Of a stretch of 64,000 bases of DNA, positions 22,189 to 32,896 are shown in pieces; the first letter of the stretch is position 1, and each line of letters starts with the position of its first letter. The notes beneath the pieces are model-generated. The model was not told the DNA's origin. It ran no database searches and was given only the letters and a program-made list of their open reading frames with translations. Source of the stretch: Limonium bicolor (taxonomy: Eukaryota; Streptophyta; Magnoliopsida; Caryophyllales; Plumbaginaceae); contig CM041779.1 in NCBI GenBank assembly GCA_023374045.1, forward strand, positions 265,370,131 to 265,434,130, given 5' to 3'. The position numbers and the translations under genes are program-made.

Positions 22189-24214
22189 TGAGTCACCATA
22201 AGTAGTCAAATAAGGAAGAAAAGAAGAGATAAGTAAAAGAGTACTATTTGCTTTATTAAAGCAAATACCTTATATTAGCCACCTTTCTTCTTCTCTCTCT
22301 TCATTTCTCTTCTTCACACGGTTCCACCATCTTCTTCCTCCCTTCATTCACGTAGGAGCAGCACCCATGGCAACACCACCTTGCCTTGTCCATAACTTAC
22401 TCATTTTAGCTCCAAATCAAAAACTAAACACATATTTCTCTTAGTTAGGCCAAGACCTATCTTTCTATCTTTTCAAATCTTTCAAAGCTCCATTTTGGTG
22501 CCATGAAGAAACTCCATTGATGGAGGAAAATCAAGTTTGAAGAGCTCATTAGCTTCTCCATTCTCTTAAGGTAAAGAAAATGTAAGAAAAACCATGTTTC
22601 CATCATTTCTTGTACATGGCCGAAAATTCCTTCTCATGGGGCTATGTTTTCATGCCTTGTTCTAGCTTGATTTATTCACCAAGGACTAGTGGAGGTCCTA
22701 TTTCATTCAATGCCCAAGTCTACTTTGAGACTTCAAGGTAATCATCCACTTTTATGTTTTAGAACACATTTCTAACCTAGGTTTTCATTCCTTGAGGTTA
22801 GTGCATTGTTTAGTCCTCATATGAGTAATTGAATATTGATTAGAACATTGGCAAGGGGAATTTAAGTGGTGGCCGAGATCTATGCAAGAAGAAGGTCTAA
22901 GGAAGAGATTAAGATAAGCTTGAGAAAACAAGGTAAAATGCTTACCTAATGGTGGTTTAAGATTAAGGAATGAGTTTTAGATGGGTACCAATGTAGCCTA
23001 GGGCTTACATTAGGTAAAGGGTTATGTAACCTAAGAAAAAGAACTTAAATAAGCTTATGAACTTGTGATTAATGAGCTAATGAGAATGAGTTAGTAATAT
23101 AAGTTTAAGGTGGATTTTAAGAGCATTATAACTACTATGAGATTGATGAGTGTATTTGCAGGTTGAAAGCTTATATATGTGGGAAATTCAGTGTTTAAGT
23201 TTAAGTCATTTAAGGGCCTAAGAGCCATGTCATTTAAGAGCCTTAGTGCTATGCAATTCAAGATTAATTGCAAATATTGAGTTTGTTGTGAATAAGTTGG
23301 TTTGGGTGATGAGATATGATGAGAAAGAACTTGATGTGTGTGTGAGATGGTTAAATGAGGAAATATAATGTGTTTGGGCATGCTATGATGCTAGAGGTGC
23401 TATGGTGAAATTTGAGTAGAAAATAAGTGTTTAGGTGATGGTGGTGAATTAATATGACCTAGGATTTACTAGGAGTCATTATGAGGAATTTGAGTGGAGA
23501 TTAGTTAACTAAGGAGTTCTTGAGGTTTAGAATGACCTAGAGATGTCTTGGAGGAATTAGAGGATTGGTGAGTGTTTTTGAACACGCCAAAATCATGAGA
23601 TGAGGAATGTAAGACTTGTGCATAAGTTCAAGGAGAAGGTGTAATGCTTAAGGTGATTAAGATATGTTCTAAAGGAATTTAATGACTAAGGAAGTACTAG
23701 GAAGTCTTAGAGGTTGTCTTGATGAAAAAGGGGTGAGATAAAGCGTTATAATGAGTTATAATGACTTAGGCATTACTTTGAAGGATTTAGGAATCAAGAG
23801 AATGTAATTGAGTATTTAGGACTTAGGCAAATGTTGGTAAACAACTAGGAAGGAAATAAGGTGTTGATGGAAGGAAGCTTAAGCTTGTGAAGGAACTTTA
23901 AGTCAATGCATAAAAGAATTTTCGATGGTGAAAGATGCTTGGGAGATGATGTTATAGTGGTGAGGAAAACATTTGGCATAGTGGTTACATTAGGTATGAA
24001 CCACCACCTAGAAACCTAGGGGAAAGTATTACAAGTGTTAGCATTATTACAAGGAAAAATGTATAATGATTAAGGTGAATCTTGGTGAATGATTTAATGT
24101 GTTTGGAGGATGCTCTAAGGTGGGTTTAAGGGTCTAAATGATGTTAGAATACATTGGGCGGCTTGAGGAAAGGTTTAGTGAAGATTTGGCAAAGTTTGGG
24201 CATGTTTTGGTAGC

Positions 24215-24475
24215 GTCCGACCCAGGGGTCCGACCCAAGTTTGGGTCGGACGGCCTCTGTTTAACGCCAGGGAATGGTTCTGGAATGGTCCGACCCAGAG
24301 GTCTTGGGTCGGACATGGGTCGGACGGGTGAGTTTTAGAGGGCAAATAAGTTTCTGGAATGGTCTGACCCAGTTGGTTGGGTCGGACGTGGGTCGGACAT
24401 GTAGGGTTTTTCAAACCCGAAAGTTACTGGAATGGTCCGACCCATAGGGTGGGTCGGACGGTGGGTCGGACGACC
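24215..24475. repeat. Four-unit GGTCCGACCC hairpin array in the solo LTR
   Basis: Units start near 24215, 24287, 24361 and 24434 (72, 74 and 73 bp apart). Each has GTCCGACCC (GTCTGACCC in the third) followed by one or two GGGTCGGAC arms. Spacers end in TGGAAT just before units 2-4. It lies 2.6-2.85 kb into the LTR, a depth similar to the arrays in LARD A and B. Confidence 0.9.
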
Positions 24476-25341
24476 CTTAAGATATAAAAAAAAAGAGAAA
24501 AAAAAAGAAACCCTAAGAGAGTTTAGTGGTGTTAATGGTACCCCATTAAGGGGGCAATGATGATTAGAGGTATAAAGACCTAAGGGATTAAGTTAAGAAT
24601 AAACTTAAAAGTTTAAGATTAAGTTTGTAAGATTAAGTTGTAAGACTTAAGAGGTGTGAGGTTGGAATCATTAAGGGTTAAGTAAGTTAAGTAAGTTGAA
24701 TTAAGTTAGGTGATTAACAACCTAAAACTGAATGAATGTTTTAGGACTTGAGGATTTGGACTCCGGAAGAGAGTAAGCAACCGGACGACCAACGGTGAAC
24801 GGTACAGTTCTCTTGTGACCTGCTTGCTAACGAGGTGTCCCTCGGCTTGTGTGCTATTTGTTTTGTGTGCTCACTAAACAAGATAAAGCATGCAACCGGA
24901 ACATATTATATATATTGTATTGTTGTGTGATGTTTGAAAACTAACACAACATACTGTGAGAACTTACTAACCAATGTTTAGTAAGGAATTGAGTGAGACT
25001 AAGGAACACCCCTAATAAGGGACGATATGAACCGAAAGAGGTTAACCAACAAACATGGTCTTGAGATGACTACTAACTGGAACTTGAGTGAGGAAACCCG
25101 GGACCGATCTCCGGTCATGCATGCTAAGGAAAAAGGGGGACGGTATCTGAATCAGATCCGCCCTCCGCTTAAGGACTTGTCTTCGGACTTGTACCCTAGG
25201 GCCGGTTGCCGGCTCAGCTACGCTGGACTCCCGTCCAGAGTAGGTGGCATTAAGATGGTGCGGTGGGATCACCTAAATCCCAGGTTCGAATTAAGCTACA
25301 ACCATTCCCTTCCAGGAACGGTTTGTATATTCAGATTAAGT

Positions 25342-25600
25342 TAAGATTAAGATTAAGGTGAGGTTAAGATAAGTTGCAACCATTCCTTTTTAAAGGATGG
25401 TTTGTATTATTAAGATTAAGGTAAGTTACATCCACTCCTTATTAAAGGATGGTTGTTTCTAAGATTAAGATAAGATTAAGATTAAGGTGAGGTTAAGATA
25501 AGTTGCAACCATTCCTTTTTAAAGGATGGTTTGTATTATTAAGATTAAGGTAAGTTACATCCACTCCTTATTAAAGGATGGTTGTTTCTAAGATTAAGAT
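25342..25600. repeat. Two tandem copies of a ~126 bp AT-rich unit
   Basis: A unit containing GTTGCAACCATTCC, AAAGGATGGTTTG and GTTACATCCACTCC is repeated almost exactly (second copy starts about 25472). Each unit can fold because CCATTCCTTT pairs with AAAGGATGG. Confidence 0.85.
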
Positions 25601-25857
25601 AAGACTAAGATTGAGGTGAGATAAGGATGGACTAAGATTAAGAGGGAACATTACTTAAGGAGTTAAATAACTAACTCTCTAATTAAGGAAACGCATTTAA
25701 GTCGTTCATTGTGTGTGAACTTTGATTGTTCATATTTGGATCGTTGTTTATAGCATCTACTATTATGTTGTGCATATAATCAACCTCCATGCTATCGACA
25801 ATTAGTCGTCGTAGCCACGTTAGCTTGGGGGCCATGAGGGGATCGTACCAGCATTCG

Positions 25858-25893
25858 TGCTGACCCCCTTTGGGGGCTGTTTTTACTACACAG
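25858..25893 (+). promoter_or_regulatory. Conserved CCCC/GGGG hairpin and CAG-GTAC site near LTR end (solo LTR)
   Basis: GCTGACCCCC and GGGGG form a hairpin. A T-rich stretch and ACACAG|GTAC follow, about 300 bp before the LTR end. Equivalent sites are in LARD C (37882-37917) and LARD B (46799-46818 and 56168-56187 on the minus strand). The pattern resembles a 3' splice acceptor, but function is not known. Confidence 0.55.
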
Positions 25894-26188
25894 GTACATC
25901 AGGAGGCGGCCGTCGCAAGAGTAAGAAGAGGATACAAGTGTTAAGGATTAAGTGTGACCTACGAGTTGTGCATGTACACTCGTATGGCAATTGAATTAGT
26001 AAGATGTATAGGTTGTGAGAGGATTGTAAGAAGGATATGTAAATGGTTAAGGTTGTTGGACTAATGTTCGGTATATTCTGTAGTCAGACCGTGGCAAGGT
26101 CCTGGATTGTAAAGAATTCCGCTGTGACATGTTTATATATATACTGTTAAGTTGCGAGACCACATTTAGATTGAGTTGGGGTGTTACA

Positions 26189-27014
26189 ATCCCTTTGTGG
26201 TGTGAACACATCGGGAGTTTTATATGTTCGTGTGTATGGCGGTCGTCGTAGCATACCACAATGTCATTATCTTTCCAATGTAAAGATATTTTACTTCAAT
26301 TTAGGTTTCAAGTGTAGGCTAATCTACCTCGCATTCTTTCATCGTTTATGATATCGTTTATCAAGTATCTTGGTTGACCAAAGGGAGAGTGAACCATTGA
26401 ATCACAAGCTCTTTTGAGCGTTGGTCATTTGGTGTGTCATATTACGCACCCGCATTGCTTGTTTGGCAGTTACTGCCTTCTCAATCTTGGGCATTGGACA
26501 TAGGGTCTGGCTATGCAGTCTTACTTTTCTATGCACTTCATTGGGACATCCCAAAGAAACTCCAAGGGTTTACGGGTCTCGTTCTCTAATAGGAGAGTAT
26601 ACCATCACTAATAAGTGAAAGTTCTTATTGAGGGGTTTATTTCCACTCACAAGCCTCACGAGGGTTTACTCTGTTAGCTTACACTCGTGTATTTCTGCCA
26701 TTCTACTATAGCTTGCCATCTATTTGGCTAACTACAGAGTACCCTTATTCTTTGAGCCTTTACGTTCCGAAATCGTTGTCACTTTCTAGTTTGCATTACA
26801 CATACCGTGTTTGCTTCCGGACCGACTACTATTTTGGTTTTCAGCAGTTGCTACCAAAGCTTCGTTCTAGTCATACCAGTTATAGGAATTTCACTTCCCT
26901 GTTCAAACTGTCTCTTGGAAATAATTACATGCATAAGTTTTGATGTTATAGTAGGTGAAAGCCTTTTCTAAGGGTTCACATAATCACCGTATTGGCGGCC
27001 TTATGGTAACGAGA
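26189..27014 (-). other. Internal region of LARD A, part 2 (non-coding)
   Basis: Resumes after the solo LTR with the duplicated ATCCC. Weak similarity to the LARD B internal region around 53400 is visible by eye only. It stops where a new LTR start begins at 27015, well before the expected PBS of LARD A. No gene is seen. Confidence 0.55.
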
Positions 27015-27341
27015 TGAAATACCCCGAACTTAATTAGGGTGATTAAATTACTCTAACACGATATTGAGGGCCTATTAGTGCCTAATGAATTTTGGTAAAG
27101 AGAATAAATCCAAAAGAAACAAGAAAAACGCTTAAAAAGCGAGAAACGCTAAATTGAGTGTTAAGTGACCCTAAGAGGAATGCAACCTTGAAAAGGGTAT
27201 TGGATGGATCTTAAAGGCTTAATAATGCCTAAATAATATATGGGAACAATTCCCGAAGAAAACGGATCCAAATAATGTATTAAAACGCTAATAAAGCTTT
27301 AGCACACGTCTTTCGAGAAAACCCAAAAACGCAACTTTGAG
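27015..27341 (+). repeat. Start of a LARD-family LTR (fragment A')
   Basis: Begins TGAAATACCCCGAAC. From about 27235 it matches the reverse complement of the LARD A LTR terminus near 18900-18990 (GGGAACAATTCCCGAAGAAA and TTTCGAG). After 327 bases it is interrupted by a second LTR start, preceded by TTGAG. Either it is the edge of an element into which LARD C inserted, or a tandem duplication of the LTR start. Confidence 0.65.
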
Positions 27342-27727
27342 TGAAATACCCCGAATAATTACTATCGTAATTAATAAGGATTAAATTAAATCATGAGCAA
27401 TAACTACTATAAATATTGTTGCATAAAATATATAGTCCAAAATGGACATTAAATCTTTAATCAAAGATAAACTATTATTAGGGAGAAATAAACTCCTAAG
27501 TGTAATATCACATAAAACATGTTAGTACATGTGTTAAATACCACTAGTATACCTTAATAAATTGAAAAATTATATACACAAACATGTACACATATACACA
27601 CCTCTAGATAAAAAAATACTATAAGTAACAATGTGACATATTATAATATAGCCATATATACACATGTACAATTAAGTGCCACAATTTTGGTTAAGGGAAA
27701 TTTCAAATTCCCTCTAATTTTCTACCC

Positions 27728-27750
27728 TAGCCGGCTGTCTATATATACAA
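27728..27750 (+). promoter_or_regulatory. Predicted core promoter of the LARD C LTR
   Basis: TAGCCGGCTGTCTATATATAC, a clear TATA box after a GCCGG motif, matching the solo LTR arrangement at 22165-22188. Confidence 0.5.
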
Positions 27751-28132
27751 AATAAAACAAAACATCATTAGACATAATAAGTTAATAATATAGTACAATT
27801 CAAGACTTATTTTTCCCATACCACTGTCAGTACTCCATCATTTCCTTTCTCTCACGGTAGCAGTAGTCCAGGCTCCCTCCTCCCATTTTCGATCTGTACA
27901 AAAACAAACAAGGAAGTACTTTTTTTTATTAACATTGAGACCATATATTAAAACACATAGCTAACACAAGGGGGAACCCTCATGTCATGCTAGATCCATA
28001 TCTAGCTTACAAGCCATACTAATATTAGGGGGAACATGCTCCCCCAACCACACCCGATTAGTTTCAAAAAGAGGGTTCCCCAAATTACATATAATCTTAG
28101 TCAGATAATTATCATACAAAGGAGTATCACTT

Positions 28133-28971
28133 CTAATAATAGTAGTGAAAAAAAGGAAGTGATCCTCTCACCCTCACAATTTCATCCCAACTGGCATTGG
28201 GTCTTCTGATATCTCCCACATTGAGGATGTCCTCGAAATATTTATCAACTGATTCAATGCAAATGCTATGGCTACCCACCGAGATAGCAAGCTCCATGGC
28301 AATTCTTTTTGGTTTGATATCAGCAAACTGCACACTACTGGTGCTGGCAATTCTTCGATTGAAAACAACAATAGGCAAACCGCGATCGTCTCGAATGAGA
28401 CCAGCTATGATCCGGTCCCCATAACAACTAGCAAGCATTCCCGTACAAATACTATGGTAACCCGACGGAGGAGGATGCCAAATCCTGGGAGAAAAGAGAT
28501 GAGAGGAGACGTTCATCACTGAAAGGTAAGCTTCAGTAAAGGAATTATTTACCTCGACTTCTTTCCACCAAGAAAGCTCTGAATGATGCTTAACTTTGTT
28601 CCTCGACGCATAAATGACCCAAAGCTTGTTAGCTATAAGAGATAGCTTCTTCACACTCCACACCTCAGCCCTCCTGAAGAACCAGTCCAACATTCCATCC
28701 ACATTATTAGGAATTTCATTCACATCCACCAAGCCCCTCCATATGTCTCTAACAGCACAACAGTAAAAGAAACAATGAGCCAAGTCATCCTTAGCCCCAC
28801 ATAGAAACACTTAGACTCACCCCCAATCCGTCTAGCCAGATTATCCTGACAAGGGATAATATTTCCTAAAAACTTCCAGAGATTAAGTTTAACTCTAGGG
28901 CAGCAAATGGAACTGGTAAGCTTCTTCCCAATCCTACCAATGGAGAAGGGAGGATTGGAAGAGCTTTCCAC
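28133..28971 (-). pseudogene. LINE zf-RVT and RNase H-like C-terminal region
   Basis: Two overlapping frames join here. The first holds KLNLWKFLGNIIPCQDNLARR, the usual lead-in to the zf-RVT zinc finger. The second holds CGAKDDLAHCFFYC and then an RNase H-like domain (GLIRDDRGLPIVVFNRRI). A frameshift near 28800-28810 separates them. The catalytic carboxylates of RNase H are not all evident, so the domain looks decayed. Confidence 0.8.
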
Positions 28972-29240
28972 TCCTGTTTCTTTTACCAGGAAGAGATAGG
29001 CTGATTTGACGGAGAACTTGTTATCTTTGGAGAATCCCCAGGTCTACTGATTAGAACTATCCAAGTCATGTGAAGTAGGAGATAGAGGCCCACCTCCCCC
29101 AGGAGGTAGAGGCCGAGCTCCTTTTCTGAGCAAATCCAAGACCGAAGAGATGAACTTCAAGATGGGGCTACCTTTATTTGAAGAGAAGCACTCGCTAATA
29201 TTACTATCGGGGTAATAGAGTTGTTTCATAACTTGAGCTA

Positions 29241-30944
29241 CTAAAGACCCCGGACAAGAGAGTAGTCTCTAAAGCTGTTTAACCAAAAGAGCTTTATTAA
29301 AATTTTCCACTTCTCTGAAACCAAGGCCTCCTTGATTCGAAGTGACACAAACCTTAGACCATTTAGTCTAGTGGAGAGCTCTTTTATCGACTTTCCCACT
29401 CCACTAGAAGGAGGAGAAGGCTGAGTTGAGTTTCGCAATAATACCCTTGGGAAGAGCAAATAGAGACATGGTGAAGTTGAGAATAGACTGGAGAACACTA
29501 GACACCAAGACGGATCTAGCTGCTTGTGCCATAGGTTTAGTCCAACTGAGAACCCTTTGTGAACAGATTCGATAAGATAGGTAAAGAGATCATGTTTTCT
29601 TCTACCTATCTTGAGGGGAAGGCCCAGGTATTTGGAGAAGCAAGGCACCTCTTGAACATTCAGAAGGCTGGAGAGATTGTCTTTAATGGGGAGGGATAAT
29701 CTTTTGCTAAACACCAATTCAGATTTAAGATGGTTGATTTTGTGGCCGGAGGCTAGAAGGAATTTTGTGAGGATATGATTCAGACGGGAGATATTAGTGG
29801 GATTGGCTTTACCAAAAAGGAGAAGATCATCAGCAAAGGCTAGGTGGGATATAGACGGGCAAAGGGGGGAAAGCTTGATCCCATGGAAATCTCCATTAAT
29901 TTCAGACTTATTAAGGAAACTAGACAAAGCTTCCTGAGCCAATATGAATAGGAAGGGAGAGATGGGGTCTCCTTGTCTAATACCCCTAGACTGGTCGAAA
30001 GAGTTACTTGGCTTACCGTTGATGAGGATAGCACATCTGACAGATCGGACACAATTCATAACTGGTGTAATCCAATGAGAAGGAAAACCCATGGAAAGGA
30101 GAACATCGTGGAGGAAGCTCCACTCTAATCTGTCATAGGCCTTGCTAAAGTCCAACTTAAGGGCAAAGAAACCATTTTTAACAGCTTGGTTCTTCTCCAA
30201 AAAATGTTGGAGCTCGCTTGCTAGAATGATATTGTCAGTAATAAGTCTTCCTTTCACAAACCCTGATTGATTGTGAGAGATGAGATGCGGAAGAATATGT
30301 TGAACTCTATTAGCCAAGGTCTTGGAAGCAATCTTATACGCAAAATTACATAGCGCAATCGGTCTGAATTTATCAATCTCCGTCGCCCCCGCCATCTTAG
30401 GGATAAGGGTGATAAAATACTCATTCAAGGAATCAGGGAGAGGCTGGCCTCTAAGAATAGGCATGACTGCATCAATAATTTGATTCCCAATGATATGCCA
30501 GAAGGTGATATAGAATTTACCGTTGAAGCCGTCAGACCCAGGAGATTTGTTGGCTCCTAATTGTTTCACAGCCGAAATGATTTCCTCTCTGGAATAAGGC
30601 TTGCTCAGCTCCGAAATAAAGCTATCACTTAGCCGACCCTCCACCGCACCCAACAGGTCCCCATCCACCTAGGGTTGGGAAGAAGAAAAGAGATTTTGGA
30701 AGTACTGTCTTGCAATGAATTCTATACTCTGCCAAGAATATTGCATAGTGTTCCTAGAATCCAGGAGACCAAAGATCTCTTTGGATCTTTTAATCGAGGA
30801 AGCCCTAGCATGGAAATAACCCGTATTCTTATCTCCCCCCTTGATCCACTTATCTCTGGATCGCTGCTTCCACCATATTTCCTCCCGGTAAGAAAGTAAC
30901 TCAATTTCCAAAAGGAGCCTCTTTCTATTATTAATAGCTCCCAA
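29241..30944 (-). pseudogene. LINE reverse transcriptase
   Basis: One frame from 30944 to 29241 with a single in-frame TAG at 30669-30671. The first part has WIKGGDKNTGYFHARAS, and after the stop come KSPGSDGFNGKFY, LIPK and FRPIALCNFAYK, then LDFSKAYDRLEW, RGIRQGDPISPFLF and FADDLLLFG (about 29814-29842). These are reverse transcriptase motifs of plant LINEs. The sequence loses the expected frame after about 29560. It would copy the LINE RNA at a nicked target but cannot in this state. Confidence 0.9.
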
Positions 30945-30970
30945 CGAGCTATCACTAATAGAGATATTCC

Positions 30971-31880
30971 CTAACTCTTTTTCTTATTTATGATTTTCCA
31001 TTTAATCTTGGAGATAGACCACCCCTTCCATCCACTTAGCTTACGAGCACATAGATCCAGAGAAGTAGTAATGTTAGGGTAATTATTACTCCAGACATCA
31101 GTAACTATCTCTGCACACTTGGGATCCAAACACCAACCGTTCTCAAATCTGAAAATTTTTGCTGGAACTTTATGATTACCAAAGAACCTGATAAAGAGAG
31201 GACAATGATCAGAGGCTTCATGAGGTAAGTGTTCCACTGAAATATCAGGGAAGGCTTGAAGACCAGCAGAGGAGCAGAACACTCTATCCAATCTGCTATG
31301 GGAATGGAAATCCCCCTCCTGACAGTTGGTGCAGGTAGAACTCTCTCCAAAAAAAGCCAATGTCATGAAGATCACACTCAATGATGGCTTCTCTAAAGGG
31401 GGCCATGTGAACTTCTTGCCTAATTCTACCCCCGATCTTCTCAGAGGCATGGAGAATCTTATTGAAGTCACCTGCTATCACCCAGGGCAAGGAAGCTTGC
31501 TTACTAAGAATTCGAAGAAGCTTCCAGGACAAGTGCTTAAGAGACCAATTAGACCATCAATAAAATCCAGTGTACACAAATTGTAGATCACCCGGAAGAG
31601 TCATAACGGCTGACATATGATGTCTAGATTGAGAGATCATCGAACATCCTAGGAAACTTTTCCACATAAGGCATAAACCACCACTCCTCCCTCTGCTAGA
31701 AACTGCTAGCCCCTTATATAGAGGAAGATTCCCAAAGAAGAACTCCATGTCTAATTCAGACTTATGAGTCTCACTAAGGAAAATAATATCAGGGTTGAGT
31801 TTTAGAATCAAACTCTTGACCCAATAGACAGCCTTGGATTTTCCTAATCCTCTGCAATTGAGAGTTAAACAGCTCATCAA
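30971..31880 (-). pseudogene. LINE endonuclease (EEP/APE type)
   Basis: Starts at 31880 with LTLNCRGLG, then IIFLSETH and SGGLCLMWK. The frame breaks near 31535-31560. PWVIAGDFNKIL, an endonuclease core motif, follows, and another frame carries HSRLDRVFCS and HEASDHCPLFI, the C-terminal catalytic SDH motif. So all main endonuclease motifs are visible but in three frames. It would nick target DNA. Confidence 0.88.
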
Positions 31881-32896
31881 AAGAAGACATCAACACAGGC
31901 CCCAAGGGCTGAAGTAAACCAAATATAGCAACCAGACAGGGCCGCCCAGCACAATCACCTGCTCGTCAGGTAACCCACGAAGACCAGAACCTGAGAGTCA
32001 AAACTGGGCAAGGAGACAACCGGAACTTGGAAGAACAGACCAAAGAGCTACTGACCTAGTAGACCACCAGAAGCCTGAACGAGGAGAAGAAGATCACTCT
32101 AACAAACCCCTCTTGAACCCTTACCAAAACGGAGAAGCCTATCTTAAATAATCCTTTCAAACCAGACTGAGGGAACTTATCGAAATCAACCAAGGTGGAC
32201 CTAACAAACCAAACCAGAAGATCAAGCCTCTTCGAAGAACACTACTCCAATCGACTATGGGACCGACACCAACCAGCTGGGAAAATCACAAACTAGCGCA
32301 AAGGAGAACCAGCAGAAAAAGCACCGCCACCACTCACGAGCCGGACCCAGACAGAGGCGGACCGCCTGCACAATCCCTCAGGGAGAAGACCACCACAGCG
32401 CTTCTGAAACACTGGGCACAAGGACACAAGAACGAGAAGAGCACTTGGGCACCTCCCCTTGACCAAATCCAGAAATGAAAAAACAACCCACGGCTCGACA
32501 GAAGTAAGAAGCCACCCAAACCCAGAGGGAAGAACCCGAACTGCCGCCCTAACACTGCCGATCAACTAGAATCCCCAATTGAAGACGCAGAGACCCAAAA
32601 TCCAGAGAAACACTACCACTCCACCACAGGGAGAAAGAAAACCTAGCCCGACGGGACCCAGACGAGCTCCAGAGACAACAAAATCCTGGACAAACCTAGA
32701 GAAAATCATCGAAGAGCAGGGCACGAGACCGAGGAGGGAAGATAGGGACCAAAACTACCAGCGATGGAGGAAGCTGGAGGTTGAGATCAAACTCACTGAG
32801 CGGATCAGGTGAGACAGTGAGGACGACCAACGTCGCCTCAAGAATCATCTCTCTCGGGAGAACGATAAAGTTTGATGGATATAAATTGCAAAAAGC
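31881..32896 (-). other. 5' region of the LINE without a recognisable ORF1
   Basis: GC-richer than the flanking LTR. Minus-strand frames (32293-32565 and 32334-32555) are low-complexity and show no zinc knuckle or other ORF1 feature. It probably corresponds to the LINE 5' leader or a degraded linker. Confidence 0.5.

Larger units (their letters stand above)
21631..26188 (+). mobile_element. 4.56 kb solo LTR of the LARD family
   Basis: Starts TGAAATACCCC and ends GGGGTGTTACA, flanked on both sides by ATCCC (21626-21630 and 26189-26193). No PBS, internal region or second LTR is present, so it is a solo LTR left by recombination. It shares with the LARD B LTR the start (read on the opposite strand), a TGTGCTTTAAG hairpin, the GCCGG-TATA core, the GGTCCGACCC array and the CCCC/GGGG hairpin near the end. 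The strong coding-like strings are translations of repeats. Confidence 0.92.
27920..32896 (-). mobile_element. Non-LTR retrotransposon (plant L1-type LINE)
   Basis: A minus-strand element flanked by AACAAGGAAGTAC at 27907-27919 and 32897-32909 (13-14 bp target duplication). It ends in a short A tail, seen on the plus strand as eight T at 27920-27927. It encodes an endonuclease, a reverse transcriptase, a zinc-finger region and an RNase H-like domain, all on the minus strand. It inserted into the LTR of LARD C. About 1 kb upstream of the endonuclease (31881-32896) has no recognisable ORF1, so the element is probably missing it. Confidence 0.93.

Noticed and set aside
32293..32565. Minus-strand frame as LINE ORF1
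   Set aside because: Low-complexity composition, no zinc knuckle or coiled coil, and overlapping frames of similar length in other phases.
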